The notes: generated by a model from the sequence alone, not told the origin. A DNA stretch of 64,000 nt from Glaciimonas sp. PAMC28666 (GCF_016917355.1 NZ_CP070304.1:2852001-2916000); one strand, 5' to 3'. Positions 1-12,200 are shown, counted from the first letter of the stretch. Numbers and translations are program-made.

Positions 1-579
1 GACAAATGCTTCTTCCAGTTGGGCGACATCGTTGTAGTCGAGAACCATCGTATGCTTGACGAAGTCCGCCGGGACGCCGGAGGAGGTCGGATTACCGAAG
101 GTCAGCAAACCACTGCCGGCTTTGACCAGCAATGAATCTGCGTGACCGTGATAGCAGCCTTCAAACTTGACAATTTTGTCGCGCCCGGTTGCACCGCGGG
201 CCAGACGCAGCGCGCTCATGGTGGCTTCGGTACCGCTCGACACGAGACGCACTTGTTCAATTGATGGCATTAACTTACAGATTTCTTCGGCGATCAGGAT
301 CTCACCTTCGGTGGGCGCACCAAAGCTTAATCCCCGCGCGGCAGCATCTTGAACTGCTTTGACGACGGTTGGATGGGCGTGACCGACGATGGCTGGGCCC
401 CAGGATCCAATGTAGTCGATATAGCAACGCTCATCTACATCCCAGAAATAAGGTCCTTCAGCACGCGTGATGAAGCGCGGTGTGCCGCCAACCGAGCGAA
501 ACGCACGCACGGGCGAGTTGACGCCACCGGGTGTCGTTAATTGGGCGCGGGAAAATAAGGTGTCGTTATTGGAGGTCAT
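1..579 (-). CDS. hemL: Glutamate-1-semialdehyde 2,1-aminomutase, N-terminal part (runs off the left edge)
   Basis: PLP enzyme that converts glutamate-1-semialdehyde to 5-aminolevulinate, the C5 route to tetrapyrroles, in the cytosol. Only the first 193 residues are present. The start reads [20 protein letters not shown] and is followed by [16 protein letters not shown], the typical opening of HemL. The frame stays open to base 1, where it reads [10 protein letters not shown]. The catalytic lysine of the family lies later in the protein and is outside the window, so integrity cannot be judged. The ATG at 577-579 is chosen because it directly precedes the conserved N-terminus. thiD lies about 100 bp upstream on the same strand, so the two may be co-transcribed. 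Confidence 0.95.
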   Translation of the reverse strand, partial: MTSNNDTLFSRAQLTTPGGVNSPVRAFRSVGGTPRFITRAEGPYFWDVDERCYIDYIGSWGPAIVGHAHPTVVKAVQDAAARGLSFGAPTEGEILIAEEICKLMPSIEQVRLVSSGTEATMSALRLARGATGRDKIVKFEGCYHGHADSLLVKAGSGLLTFGNPTSSGVPADFVKHTMVLDYNDVAQLEEAFV

Positions 580-676
580 CTTGTTAGCATCAATAGAAAA
601 TAGGGTGCGAGTCCGTTTTTTGACCGCAAAAATATGACCGCGAAAATCAACAGTCAGGCTGGCATCGCTGGCAACG

Positions 677-1552
677 TCACGAAAGTGCCGGTGGATTTTG
701 TACCTCTTGTTCGCCTGGTTCTTCAGCAATTCCGTCCAGGACGTCTTCCCGCGCCCAAAAGAAACGATCGGGGACCAATTTCCCCATACCAAGCCGCTGC
801 GCCGCCATGACTGCAGCGAGCGTAAACTCTTGTGCTTCCGCCACGGCTTCTGGAACGTCCAGCCCATTTGCCAGCATAGCTGCAATGCCAGCAGCAAGCG
901 TGGTGCCAGCGCCGCTAAACGAGCCGGAGACGCGCGGCCAGCTATCTTGTCGCAGAATCCCGGTATCGTTAAAGAGTGTATTGCTGACTTCCGCTGCGGT
1001 TCCAGGAGTTCCTGTAACGAACAGATATTCGCAACCCAATTCAATGATGTGCATCGCATCGACGGCTGACAAGTCTTGTGTCGACGGTTCTCGCCAGGTC
1101 TCGGCCAGTCGGGACAATTCCACAGCCGACAACACCATTACCGTGCTTTGCGGAATCAATAATTCCCGCATTGCGGTCAGCAGATCCTCGCTATCCTGGC
1201 CTTGATCCGGCATCGCTGTAAGGAATGGATCGAGAATCAATGGAATGTCAGGATAGTCAGAGACAATCTCTGCGATCACGGAAACACTTTCGATACTGCC
1301 GATTGCGCCGACCTTGAAGGCGGCCACCGGCATATCTTCAAGTAGGACACGGGCTTGGTCAGCGACCCAATCGGCGTCAATCTGCTGTGTATCTTCGATA
1401 CGCGCAGTGTCACCGATCAAAATCGAGGTAATAACCGATAATCCATGGCAACCCATAGAGGAAAATGTGGCAAGATCTGCCTGAATTCCGGCGGCGCCGA
1501 CGGGATCAGCAACACCGAATGTCAAAATAAGAGGAGAAGTTTGGTTTTGCAC
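677..1552 (-). CDS. thiD: Hydroxymethylpyrimidine/phosphomethylpyrimidine kinase
   Basis: Ribokinase-fold kinase that phosphorylates HMP and HMP-phosphate in thiamine biosynthesis. The protein opens with [20 protein letters not shown], the ThiD substrate/ATP-site start, and later carries a Gly-rich anion-hole region reading [19 protein letters not shown]. In most ThiD the first motif reads AGSDSGGGAGIQAD; here it is [15 protein letters not shown], the form I associate with Burkholderiales. The open frame extends back to 1738, but that extension overlaps the rubredoxin gene. The GTG at 1550-1552 gives 291 residues, near the usual 265-290, and leaves a short divergent spacer to rubA. The start is not certain because the ribosome site is weak. 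Confidence 0.88.
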   Translation of the reverse strand: MQNQTSPLILTFGVADPVGAAGIQADLATFSSMGCHGLSVITSILIGDTARIEDTQQIDADWVADQARVLLEDMPVAAFKVGAIGSIESVSVIAEIVSDYPDIPLILDPFLTAMPDQGQDSEDLLTAMRELLIPQSTVMVLSAVELSRLAETWREPSTQDLSAVDAMHIIELGCEYLFVTGTPGTAAEVSNTLFNDTGILRQDSWPRVSGSFSGAGTTLAAGIAAMLANGLDVPEAVAEAQEFTLAAVMAAQRLGMGKLVPDRFFWAREDVLDGIAEEPGEQEVQNPPALS

Positions 1553-1608
1553 GACTGTTAGATTAAGATATCCGACTTTACATTTTACTTGATTGAAGGG
1601 TTTCCGCC

Positions 1609-1818
1609 GTGAGCAATACCAACGAAACATCGAACGAAGCGCCAAAACCAGCATATAAAACCTGGATGTGTCTGATTTGTGGCTGGATTTACGACGAAGA
1701 GCAGGGCTTGCCGGAAGAAGGGATCGCCGCTGGAACATTATGGGATGACGTGCCGATGAACTGGACTTGTCCTGAATGCGGTGCGCGTAAGGAAGATTTT
1801 GAAATGGTAGCGATATAA
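1609..1818 (+). CDS. rubA: Rubredoxin
   Basis: Small electron carrier binding one iron through four cysteines. The two metal knuckles are visible: CLICGW near residues 21-26 and CPECGA near residues 54-59, separated by the conserved aromatic/acidic segment IYDEEQGLPEEGI. At 69 residues it is slightly longer than the classic 52-55 because of an N-terminal extension of about 17 residues rich in Asn, Thr and Glu. The start is GTG at 1609, preceded by GAAGGG at a good distance. It is divergent from thiD and upstream of the pil-chp operon, an order common in Burkholderiales. Its redox partner is not evident here. Confidence 0.95.
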   Translation: MSNTNETSNEAPKPAYKTWMCLICGWIYDEEQGLPEEGIAAGTLWDDVPMNWTCPECGARKEDFEMVAI

Positions 1819-1968
1819 GTTTAGCAATGATAATAAGACGACAATCTTCGTTCGCTTGTATTCCATGTCATGCAGATTAATCTGTGTAATTTATCTGTAC
1901 AAACAGCAGATTATTCGCATGTCAAAGCGAGGTCGTCAGAGATTTATCTGTAGAAAACTCAAAAAAAA

Positions 1969-1984
1969 CCATCAAATTTGATGG
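1969..1984. promoter_or_regulatory. Perfect 16-bp palindrome in the rubA-pilG gap
   Basis: CCATCAAATTTGATGG is its own reverse complement and is flanked on the left by eight A residues. Read on the minus strand it is a short stem followed by a T run, like a leftward terminator. Read on the plus strand it lies about 80 bp upstream of the pilG ATG and could be an operator. The same gap (1819-2062) also has TTATCTGTA repeated at about 1890 and 1944, and a TAATCTG/CAGATTA inverted pair around 1875-1915. No promoter is assigned. Confidence 0.4.
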
Positions 1985-2062
1985 CGGGTCGAAATCTAGT
2001 TCTAAAGTTTCTTGAACTTTGTTACAGTGATTTGTAAATTAAATTCATCTGGACAACATTTC

Positions 2063-2542
2063 ATGACACAACCCATTGGCGTCGCCAGCCTGAAGATTAT
2101 GGTGATCGACGATAGCAGCACTATTCGCCGCTCCGCCGAGATTTTTTTAAGTCTGGCAGGTTATCAAGTTATTCTCGCTGAGGATGGATTTGATGCCTTG
2201 TCCAAAATTAACGATCATAAACCTGCACTAATTTTTTGCGATATTTTGATGCCGCGGTTAGACGGCTATCAGACCTGTGCGCTCATTAAAAAGAGCGCAA
2301 GATTTCACGCCACTCCGGTGGTGATGTTGTCTTCAAAAGACGGTTTATTCGATCGCGCCAGAGGCGCGATGGTTGGTTCCGACGAATACCTGACCAAACC
2401 ATTTACTAAAGATAGTTTGCTAAAAACTGTCCGTCATTTCACTCAGCACGTTCAAGATGCCAGTCAGGCATTAGCTGCTGCGTCGCCACCCGTAATGCCA
2501 GTCGACACAGCACTGGTATTTATTCCGACTATTCCGACATAA
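2063..2542 (+). CDS. pilG: Type IV pilus response regulator PilG
   Basis: Single-domain CheY-like receiver of the Pil-Chp pathway that controls pilus extension and twitching. The receiver fold is complete: acidic pair IDDSS after KIMV, phospho-acceptor in IFCDILMPRLDGY, Thr/Ser switch region VVMLSSKDG, and conserved Lys in YLTKPF. After about residue 130 there is a Pro/Ala-rich tail of 30 residues with no clear domain, slightly longer than usual. The frame could begin at a TTG 51 bases upstream. The ATG at 2063, ten bases after GGA, is preferred because it starts just before the conserved region. pilG is the first gene of the operon pilG-pilH-pilI-pilJ-chpA. Confidence 0.93.
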   Translation: MTQPIGVASLKIMVIDDSSTIRRSAEIFLSLAGYQVILAEDGFDALSKINDHKPALIFCDILMPRLDGYQTCALIKKSARFHATPVVMLSSKDGLFDRARGAMVGSDEYLTKPFTKDSLLKTVRHFTQHVQDASQALAAASPPVMPVDTALVFIPTIPT

Positions 2543-2560
2543 TTGAAGTAAAGGTTGAGC

Positions 2561-2926
2561 ATGGCCATACAAAAAATTCTGGTGGTAGACGACTCTCCCA
2601 CCGAGCGTTATTTTTTGACCGATATCCTCGCAAAAGGCGGTTACTCCGTTTCGACATCCGAAAGCGGCGAGGGTGTTATTACCAAGATCAAGGCTGATAA
2701 ACCGGATCTGATATTAATGGATATCGTAATGCCTGGGCAGAACGGATTTCAGGTTACACGCTCCATTACAAGGGATCCCGAATTGAAAGATATTCCTATC
2801 ATTATCTGTAGTAGCAAAGGCCTGGAGACAGATCGCATCTGGGGCATGCGTCAAGGTGCACGGGATTATCTGGTAAAGCCGATTAATCCGCAGGAGCTGC
2901 TGGCTAAAATCGCTGCACTCGGCTAA
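2561..2926 (+). CDS. pilH: Type IV pilus response regulator PilH
   Basis: Second CheY-like receiver of the Pil-Chp system, linked in Pseudomonas to pilus retraction and to signal damping. At 121 residues it is just a receiver domain: LVVDDSPTE at the N-terminus, LILMDIVMPGQNGF around the phospho-aspartate, IIICSSKG at the switch and YLVKPI with the conserved lysine. The ATG at 2561 follows AAAGG by seven bases; an in-frame TTG six bases upstream is less likely. It lies 18 bp after pilG and 15 bp before pilI, consistent with one transcript. Confidence 0.95.
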   Translation: MAIQKILVVDDSPTERYFLTDILAKGGYSVSTSESGEGVITKIKADKPDLILMDIVMPGQNGFQVTRSITRDPELKDIPIIICSSKGLETDRIWGMRQGARDYLVKPINPQELLAKIAALG

Positions 2927-2941
2927 GCCCAGGCACCATTC

Positions 2942-3616
2942 ATGAGCCAATCAAATGCTGACCCGCAGATAAAGTATTCGGGCCTTCTCCCCTCACGCAA
3001 ATTCGGAGTTGATGCGGATGCCCGACGCAGCCGATTGCGTGAGTTTCAATCGCATTTACTCGAACGAATGGAAGCCGCGCGAAGTGGTGGAAATACCCAT
3101 CAAAATCGATTGGGTCTATTGATCGGGGGACAGCGTTGGCTGCTTAGCCTGGAAGAAGCAGGTGAAATTGTTGCGGTCGATCGCATCGCAAAAGTACCGC
3201 TGACGCAAGACTGGTATCTTGGACTCACAAACATTCGCGGAAGCTTAATCAGCGTCGTCGACTTTGCCTGCTTTCAAGGTCATCCAATCACTGTGATCGA
3301 CAAGGAGACCAGGATTATCGCCTTCGGCAATGCGTTGGCGTTTAACAGCGCTTTATTGGTGAGTCGCGTGCTCGGCTTACGCAATGTCGATGAAATGTTG
3401 TTGCAGCCGGTGTTGCAGCCTGTGCTGCAGCCGATCTCACAGGTTGCGCTTGTGCTCGGACATCAAGAGCAGAGTACCGGTAGTCTCGCTAATACGACGG
3501 AAACAAGCGTTGCCCAGGACGCTGCACAATATTTGGATAATGAGTCGCATCTTTGGACTGAACTCAAATTGACACAGGTAATAAATACCCCTCGCTTTTT
3601 ACATATAGGCATATGA
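2942..3616 (+). CDS. pilI: CheW-like adaptor PilI
   Basis: Adaptor linking the PilJ receptor to the ChpA kinase. A CheW fold is recognisable from about residue 55: LGLLIGGQRWLLSLEEAGEI, then VPLTQDWYLGLTNIRGSLIS, the conserved loop in which the asparagine-isoleucine-arginine-glycine core is intact. At 224 residues it is longer than many PilI. The C-terminal third carries a local triplication, QPVLQPVLQPIS (about residues 155-166), encoded by near-identical 12-base units. An Ala/Thr-rich stretch follows. The ATG at 2942 is the first in-frame start after pilH. Confidence 0.92.
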   Translation: MSQSNADPQIKYSGLLPSRKFGVDADARRSRLREFQSHLLERMEAARSGGNTHQNRLGLLIGGQRWLLSLEEAGEIVAVDRIAKVPLTQDWYLGLTNIRGSLISVVDFACFQGHPITVIDKETRIIAFGNALAFNSALLVSRVLGLRNVDEMLLQPVLQPVLQPISQVALVLGHQEQSTGSLANTTETSVAQDAAQYLDNESHLWTELKLTQVINTPRFLHIGI

Positions 3617-3702
3617 AATCAGGGGAATAGCGGCCAGTTTATCGACGTCAACAGTTGGCGTTTTCAATGGCAGTATCGAATTGGCAATCAGGAGATTCAG
3701 TA

Positions 3703-6054
3703 ATGGCATTCAAACACCCAGCCCAACCAACGGCGCAAGAAGAGCAGAACGAGGGCAGTAAGCCTCTAGGACAGGAGTCCGAACCAACGGGAATGACAGC
3801 GCAGGGTCAATCCCACGCGCATGACCCTGCTTCAAACGCAACCCAAGACCCGGCGATGACAATGAACTACGGCGAATCACCACCCATCGCGTCCTCTGAG
3901 CCAATGGGCGCACCCCGTTCGCCAGAAGAGCCTGCGACTCCGCCTGTTACACCTTACATAGACAACCCTTTACCGCTGATCGGAAGGCTAACATTACGCC
4001 AGCAGGTACGGACCTTATTGGGGTTACTGAGCCTTGGTCTGGTGTTGACAATCGTTTTCCTATGGATGAGTACCCGAAGTACCACGATGGTCGCCACGCA
4101 GACGCAAATTGCGGGAGATGCGTTGATGCATTCTCAGCGAATCGGGAAGGCGACACCAAATGCGATTCAAGGAAATAGGGAAGCTTTTACGCAGTTGGCG
4201 GACAGTCGCAAATTGCTCAGTCAGGATTTACATTTATTGGCCAGCGGTGGCCAATACAAAGGAAATGACATCCCTGAAGCTAACCCGCAAATGGCCGCAG
4301 TCGTTGCGGCTGTTGAAAAAATTTGGCTAAACACCGATAAAGCAGCCGATATGATTATAAAACACCAAAAAGAGCTGGCGGAGTTCGGTGTGACGTTAAA
4401 AAAATTAAATGGTCTTTCGCCTGTATTGTCAGATTTGTCGGAGCAAATTGCGACGCTGAAATCCAATAATGGTGCGTCGCCGGGTGAAATTGCCGCATCG
4501 TCACAATTGGTAATGCTAACGCAACGTCTGGGACGTAGTGCGAATGAATTTCTAACATCCGAAGGAGTGAATCCCGAAACTGCTTTCCTGCTCGGAAAAG
4601 ATACCAACACTTTCCACGATATCGTGGACGGGTTTTTGAATGGCAGCGACATATTACGGTTGCCAGCCACAAAAAATCAGGAAGAGCGCGAAAAACTCAG
4701 CGAACTGGAAAAGAGTTTTACGGAATATCAGGTCGCCGTGACCGCAATTTTAGGGAACATGCAGAATTTTGTATCCGCCAAACAGTCGGAACAATTGATC
4801 TTTACCGAAAACGAATCATTGAGGCAGCGCCTAAGCGCTTTACAAGACAAGTATCGTAACCAGGAGGACGAACAAAGCCTTCCCTTCTGGCTAATGCTTG
4901 CGTCGGCTTTACTTGTGCTATTGGCCGCGGTCGGCATCGCCCGGGTGCAGGTACAAGAGGGGCACCGTCGGACGCATGAAGCGGATATGCGTCGGCTCGA
5001 GGCCGAAGACCAGCGCCTGTTGGCGATTCAACATGAGTTGAACGCCAGTAACCTGAATGATCAAAACCAGACCGCGATTTTGCGATTAATGAACGAATTG
5101 CAAGAAGTCGCCGACGGCGACCTGACGGTTCAGGCGACCGTCTCGGAAGATATAACCGGCGCAATTGCAGATTCTGTCAATTACACTGTAGAAGAATTGC
5201 GGGGGCTGGTGGGTCGCGTCACCGCTACTGCACAACAAGTAACGACAGCGTCAGATCAAGCGCAAAGTATTTCGACGGAATTATTGGAGGCGTCACAAAA
5301 CCAGGCCCGTGAAATTAAAGAGGCGACGTTAGCCGTATTGGAAATGGCAATCCAGATCACGGATGTGTCGAAATCTGCGAGCGCTTCGGTCGATGTGGCG
5401 CGACAATCGGTGAGTGCAGCTGAACAAGGTTCCAAAGCCGTTGAAAACGCTATTACTGGCATGAACGAGATTCGTGAACAGATCCAGGAAACCTCAAAGC
5501 GCATCAAACGCCTCGGTGAATCCTCGCAAGAGATCGGTGAAATTACGGAGTTGATTGCCGACATTACAGAGCAGACCAATGTGCTGGCGCTGAATGCCGC
5601 GATTCAGGCGGCTTCTGCTGGTGAAGCGGGCCGTGGTTTCTCGGTAGTGGCTGAAGAAGTTCAGCGTCTGGCAGAGCGTTCAGGGGCGGCGACCAAGCAG
5701 ATTGGTGCTTTAGTACGCACCATTCAAACCGATACCCACGATGCAGTAGTGGCGATGGAAAAGTCGACCCAGGGTGTGGTCGAAGGGGCGAAATTATCAG
5801 ATGCCGCTGGTGCTGCGTTGTCAGATATTCGCGGAGTTTCGAACCGCTTAGCTGAATTGATTCAAAATATTTCTTTGGCTACCGAGCAGCAGGCGAGTTC
5901 AGCAAATGGCGTGGCATCCAATATTCAGAATATTCTTTCGGTGACAGAAAAAACACGTGAAGGGACGAGCCAGACAGCGATGTCTATTCGTGAATTGTCG
6001 AAACTTGCGGATGATCTGAAAAGTTCAGTATCGCGCTTCCGAGTCACCAATTAG
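3703..6054 (+). CDS. pilJ: Type IV pilus methyl-accepting chemoreceptor PilJ
   Basis: Inner-membrane sensor of the Pil-Chp pathway. From the chosen start it has 783 residues. A Pro/Gln-rich cytoplasmic leader of about 95 residues is followed by a first membrane helix ([17 protein letters not shown], about 103-122). A periplasmic PilJ-type sensor comes next, then a second helix ([19 protein letters not shown], about 393-411) and a HAMP-like linker. The long helical signalling domain has its hairpin tip at [20 protein letters not shown] (about 625-645). The sequence IQAAS replaces the IEAAR of classical chemoreceptors, as is usual in PilJ. The ATG at 3703 has GGAG eight bases before it; a TTG at 3655 and an ATG at 3667 are in frame but lack a good site. 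Confidence 0.95.
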   Translation: MAFKHPAQPTAQEEQNEGSKPLGQESEPTGMTAQGQSHAHDPASNATQDPAMTMNYGESPPIASSEPMGAPRSPEEPATPPVTPYIDNPLPLIGRLTLRQQVRTLLGLLSLGLVLTIVFLWMSTRSTTMVATQTQIAGDALMHSQRIGKATPNAIQGNREAFTQLADSRKLLSQDLHLLASGGQYKGNDIPEANPQMAAVVAAVEKIWLNTDKAADMIIKHQKELAEFGVTLKKLNGLSPVLSDLSEQIATLKSNNGASPGEIAASSQLVMLTQRLGRSANEFLTSEGVNPETAFLLGKDTNTFHDIVDGFLNGSDILRLPATKNQEEREKLSELEKSFTEYQVAVTAILGNMQNFVSAKQSEQLIFTENESLRQRLSALQDKYRNQEDEQSLPFWLMLASALLVLLAAVGIARVQVQEGHRRTHEADMRRLEAEDQRLLAIQHELNASNLNDQNQTAILRLMNELQEVADGDLTVQATVSEDITGAIADSVNYTVEELRGLVGRVTATAQQVTTASDQAQSISTELLEASQNQAREIKEATLAVLEMAIQITDVSKSASASVDVARQSVSAAEQGSKAVENAITGMNEIREQIQETSKRIKRLGESSQEIGEITELIADITEQTNVLALNAAIQAASAGEAGRGFSVVAEEVQRLAERSGAATKQIGALVRTIQTDTHDAVVAMEKSTQGVVEGAKLSDAAGAALSDIRGVSNRLAELIQNISLATEQQASSANGVASNIQNILSVTEKTREGTSQTAMSIRELSKLADDLKSSVSRFRVTN

Positions 6055-6218
6055 CGGAGTTTGATGGAGCATTAAGTTAGTCTTGTTCGTATTAAGCTTA
6101 ACTTGCGGAAGGGGAAGTAAATACCATCCACGCTTTTTACGCTCTAGAAGCTCACGTCATTATGGGCGCATCAGCCGCCGTTTGACCCGAGTGATCCGTT
6201 AGAACCGATGAGGCAGTC

Positions 6219-9200
6219 ATGACCACAGATTATCCCGGCCCCGCCGCAGTCTCACCAATGCAGGTAGTTTCAAACGTGCAAATAGTCTCGTCAACGCAGC
6301 CCGATACTGGCTCTTTGTCTTGGGTGATGAGCGAAATCCGCGAAGCACTTGGACAGTCACTTCGCGCTTTACGTTACTTATTCGCCCCGGATGATGGCGT
6401 TTCAGCCAGCGGGCCCGTTGTGAAACGCTCAGGGGACCCGGTCACACCGCTGTATGATCATACTACTGCGCTTCAATTTGCCAAGACGCAGCTGCATCAA
6501 GCGCACGGTGCGTTACAAATGGTGGATATAGAAGGCGTCACGATCATTACCGAAACGGTTGAAAACCTGCTTGAGTCGGTGCAATCGGAGCCAGCTTCAG
6601 GGGGGGCTGCATTAAGCCCTGATCGAGTGCAGAGTATTCAAGATGCCTATCAGGCATTAATCGAATATCTGGAAGACTTGCTAGCAGGGACGCCGCATCA
6701 ACCGGTTAAATTATTCCCCTATTACAAAGCGCTGCTAGAAATTCAAGGATCGAATCGCGGCCACCCCGCTGATTTGTTTTTCCCTGATTTGACGATTCGT
6801 CCACAGTTCGAACTGGTGCCCGATGTGGCAAACGTCGAGCCAATCGACTACGGACCGTTGCGTAAGCGTTTTGAAATGGCGCTGCTGCCTTTTTTAAAAA
6901 GCGCCGATAGTACGGTAGAAATGTCCAATGCTGCCATTATGCAGGGCGTCATTGCTGAGATTTCGGTTGTGCAGAAAAACCATCAGTCGCGTGCTTTCTG
7001 GTGGGTATTGCAGGGCTTCGCTGAAGCTGTGGCGACGGTGCAAATTTCTAATGAACTATTTGTTAAACAATTATTTGCACGCATCAATTTGCAGTTGAGA
7101 CGTGTCAGTCAGGGATCGTCGAGTATCTCCGAACGTCTCTTGCGCGATGCGTTATTTTTCATCGCCGCGATACAAAACCCTTCGGTGCAGAATGCTCAGA
7201 TTCGGAGTATTTATCGTCTGGATGGTATTGTCCCTGCAGATTTTCGATCGCACCGATATGGTCAGGTTGATTCGACAGCCTTACATGCTGCCAAAGACCA
7301 TTTGATGCGGGCAAAAAATATGTGGGATCGGCTGGCCGCCGGTGACTCTGCTCCGACCCAGGAGTTTGAGCACGAGATGCTAGGTCTAAGCACTGCCGGC
7401 AGTAAATTAAATGCTCCATCACTTGCTAAACTATTGCGAGAACTGAGTGGTATTGCGCGTCATGCAGCCAACACCAGGCGCGGTGATCCAATCGGTCTGG
7501 AGATTGCGACCAGTTTGCTTTTCGTCGAAAACTCTCTCGCCCGTATCAATCATTTGCCGGAAAGTTTTTCTGAGCATGCCGACGCCATGACAGCACACTT
7601 GTTGTCGGTTATGGCGGGTGACACGCCGGCCGAGTCAGCGTCCTGGTTGGATGATATATATCGTGAAGCCCAACAAAAAATCGTCGTAAAAGCGCTTGCT
7701 GGCGAGATGTTAACCAGTTTGCGTCACGTTGAAAAACTATTTGACGAGTATTTTTTAGCGCCTGCCAAGCGAGAAGTATTAATTCAGATTGATCATGTCC
7801 TGCATCAGATTCAAGGAGCGCTCGCGATACAAGAGCAACTGGAAGCGCTAGCCGTGGTGGAACACACGCGGGCCGCGCTTCTGCCGTTTCTAGAGGAAGG
7901 GGGCACGGAATCCAATCCAGCCTCTCAAGAAATTTTCGAGCGGATTGCACAAAATATTGGCGCGCTTGGTTTTTATCTGGAGACCACCCAACGTCAATCC
8001 GACTTAATTGACTCCAATGATCGTTCTGGCGCTCAAAATATTCATTTGAACTTTGATGTCGAACGCGGGGTATTTCGGGTAAACCTCCTGGAACGTCGCA
8101 TCGCTACACAAACCGTCCTCAGCGAACCGATAGTTCAATCTGGTACTACGCGCTCGCCGACCGCGGTGCCACCCATGGAGACGCCGCCCAGGCAATTCGA
8201 TCAAGCTAATCTAGCGAGAGCACAACTTGATAATAATAGCCTGTCCGAAACGTCTTTCGTTGGATCGTTACCGCCGTTGTCATTTCCTGACGTCCCGACT
8301 GTGGAAGAAGAGCTACTGCAGCGTCAGACCCAATCGGTTGAGTTGGCACTTTCCCTGACTGCGGACCCGGATAACACCGCGTTGCATGGACAACTTAAAG
8401 ATGCGTTGGTGCAAATGCGGGTAGACGCCGCGTTGAGCGATGATCACGCCGCAGCTGATCGGGCTCAGGCTGCCATCAAGATTTTGAACGATCAATCTTT
8501 TTCCGCGTCTGCCCAATCGCTAACGGAAATTATTGCCACGATTGTGCCGAATAATTCGGCGGAAACGTTGCCGGAAATAACGGCAGAGGCACTGGCCCAG
8601 ATGAGTGAGGAAGAGGCCGACGCCGAGTTGCTGGAGATCTTTCTTTCTGAAGCAGAGGATGTGCTGGAGGTCGTCCGGCGGACTGTTCCACTCGCTCGGA
8701 TTTCACCGAATAACCAAGAGAATCTAATTGTGTTGCGGCGCGCTTTTCACACATTGAAGGGTAGCAGCCGGATGATCGGCATGGATGCATTTGGCGATGC
8801 ATCGTGGAGTATTGAGCAAGTGCTGAGCTTATGGCTTACAGAGGCGAAATCCGGCACGCCCGAGTTATTTGCGTTACTGGACCATGCGGCAATATTCCTC
8901 GACGACTGGATTAAGGAGGTGTACGCAAACGGCAACTCATCTCGCACGGCCCAAATATTGACCGATGCCGCCGAACGAGTTCGCGATGCCGATGCGGTTT
9001 CCTCGGTGAAATTCGTCGACGAGGTAGGTTCGATGAATGATTCCGAAGAAATATCTGTCATTAATAATCTCAATGGTTTAGACAAAAAGGATGGCACAAG
9101 TGAGTTGCATCACAGCGTCACTTCGCTATCGCCGTCGCCATCACCTTCGCCATCAGCTATTGAAGAAGTTACCCTGTTGGACGATGCGGACGCGGCTCTT

Positions 9201-12200
9201 TTTTACTTTGATAACATTAATGCCGAGTCTGTAACAGAATCCGCATCGAGTCAACCAAACGCGATCGAGGCGATCGATAATGCGCGTCTTTCGCGTGCTG
9301 ACGAGAACACGCAATCCGATGTGTATGATCCTAGCGCCGAGATATTTAATTTCCCCGGGCTGCCGGAAGCGCGACAAGACGACAGCATAAAGAAAATTGG
9401 CGATCTCATGATCGCGTTGCCGTTGTACAACATCTATCTGTCCGAGACTGATCAATTGGTGCGTCTGCTATCACTTGATTTTTCAGAGTGGCGCCATGAG
9501 CCGGAGCGGCCGGTTGCGGTGCATTCCATCTACGCTGCGCATTCGCTGGCGGGCAGTTCCGCGACCGTTGGCTTCAAACCATTGCAAAACGTTGCCCATG
9601 CATTAGAGATGGTTTTACAGCGAATGGAAATGCAACAGGAGCCTGTGCTCGCGAAAGAATTCGATATTATTGAATCCGCGGTCGCGCGGGCCAAATGGAT
9701 GCTGCAGCAATTTGCACAAAGTGAAATGCCATATTACGAACCAGTTCTCGTGAGCGCGCTGGATGCGTTACGGAACGGTCAGGAAGAGCATTCTGCGCAT
9801 CAGGCCGCTTCCGCTATAGACATTGATGAGGCGATAGCGATTGCGCCACCTGGCAGGCAGTCGAGTGATCTCAATAGCGAACAAGCCGTCGATTCGAAAC
9901 TTGAGATTGCCACGGATGTGGATGCCCAACCCGAGCATCAGTTAAACCATCCTTCAGAGAACCAGCCTGTCACGTCGCCAAGCCAACAACCTTCGGTGGC
10001 TGAACCGAGGACCGTTAATCCCATACTACGGCAGGAGACAAAACCCGACCGGCCTGACTTCGATCCGGCGCTGATTTTACATGACGAAATCGATGCCGAC
10101 CTGCTGCCCGTGTTTGTCGAAGAGGGACGCGATATTCTTCCGCAGATCGAAAGTGCTCTGCGTAGTTGGCAGAGCGCGGCAATGCTTGCCAATGACGGCG
10201 ATTTTCACAATGACGGTAAACCTGGTCAAGCCCCTATTGCGATTCCGTTAGAAACTGCACGAGCGATTTTGCGGCATCTGCATACCATCAAGGGCAGCGC
10301 GCGCATGGCCGGCGCGATGGTTCTGGGACAGCATATGCACGAAATGGAAAGTCATATTGAAGCAACGCTTTACAGCGCGACACCGTCGCCCCATGTAATT
10401 GATGAGTTGCTTGCGCATTACGATCATGGCGTGCAGATGTTCGAAGAATTGCAGCATCCGCGCCAGGCAAATTTTACGCAGCCAAAAATAGGTGAAACAG
10501 GCCAAAGTACAGCGCTTGAGTCGGATGGAATACGTCCAGGGAGCGTGTCCTCCGGGTTGGTCGGGTCCGCGGGCTTAACACCTGCTGCGGTGGTCCCCGG
10601 CAGTGCGCCTGCACCCTGGCTGGCAGCGGCGCCTGCTGCGGTCGCGGTCGCGCAGGTGCGCGTCAATGCCGAGGTGTTAGACAGGTTGGTGAATCAAGCC
10701 GGCGAAGTGTCGATTGCCCGTTCGCGCCTAGAATCCGACGTCAGCTCGCTTCAGCAGTCCTTGGTGGAATTGACTGAAAACGTTGACCGCTTGCGGAGTC
10801 AGTTGCGGGAGATTGAAATACAGGCAGAAACCCAGATTTCGTCGCGGATGACCCTGGCGGGTGAGCGGGAGTTTGATCCGCTTGAATTTGATCGTTTTAC
10901 CCGCCTGCAGGAATTGACGCGAATTATGGCGGAGAGCGTTAACGATGTATCGTCGTTGCAAAAAAGTCTGACCAAGACGGTCGAGAGTGCCAGCGCGGAT
11001 CTTGTCACGCAAGGACGGTTAACGCGGGACTTACAAAAAGACCTGATGCACGTGCGAATGGTGCAGTTTGCCAGCGTCGCGGAACGGTTATATCGCTTGA
11101 CGCGTCAAGTCTCGAAGGAAATGGATAAACGCGTTAATCTGGATATTCGTGGCAGCGCCGTCGAGATTGATCGAAGCGTCCTCGAAAAAATGCTGGGGCC
11201 GTTTGAGCATTTGCTGCGCAATGCCATTGTTCATGGCATTGAATCGCGCGATGTTCGTCGTGCGGGAGGCAAGAACGATATCGGTGAATTGAAAATCGAA
11301 ATCCGTCAAAATGGTAATGAGATATTGATTCAATTATCTGATGATGGCCAGGGTTTGAATTTAGAAAAAATTCGCGCCAAGGCCGAATCGTTGGGTCTGT
11401 TAGGCGTTGGACAGCAACTCTCCGAAGGCGAGATAACGGATTTGATTTTTCGCTCAGGATTTTCCACCGTGACCGAAGTGACCAAACTTGCAGGTCGCGG
11501 GATTGGTATGGACGTAGTGCGCTCCGAAGCTGCATCGATCGGCGGCCGCGTCGCGGTCTTTAGTGAAGCTGGCAAAGGGACGCGTTTTACGATCCACTTA
11601 CCACTTACGTTAGCGGTTACCCAAGTGGTAATTTTTTCGACAGGTGGCAATTCTTATGCGGTCCCCTCGGCCCTGGTGGAGCAGGTGCAGCATTTAAAAG
11701 CGACGGCGCTGGCGAATGCCTACAATGACGGCACCGTGCAATGGCAAGATAACCGTGTGCCGCTGTATTTTATGTCTGCGCTGTTGGGAGAGCATCATGT
11801 TTCCCCAATAGCCCAACAGTACTCGCCTATTATCTTTTTACGTAGCGGTAACGACCGTGTCGCAATTCACGTGGACGCGATCGTTGGGAACCGAGAGGTG
11901 GTTGTAAAAAATATTGGCCCGCAATTGTCGCGCTTGATTGGTATTGTGGGAGCGACGGTCCTCGGATCCGGGGATATCGTGTTGATTCTGAATCCGGTGC
12001 CATTGGCGCTGCGTTTCGCGCAGCAATTGCGCGCGCTACCGAAGGCAACAGGTAGTACTTCCGAAGGACCGGTGATCACCGGCTACGTAAATAATGGCTC
12101 GGGCGCGGTCAGTCAGCCAATGGGTGCCATTGGCGACATAGCTGAAGTGACACCATTGGCACCGCAATCAACTGCGCCGATCGTTACGGTGCAAGGACTG

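Noticed and set aside
1553-1738. N-terminal extension of ThiD over the rubredoxin gene
   Set aside because: It would overlap the divergent rubredoxin gene over most of its length, and ThiD does not have such an extension.
4221-4670. 149-codon minus-strand frame inside pilJ
   Set aside because: Antisense shadow of the PilJ sensor region; no domain or conserved pattern.
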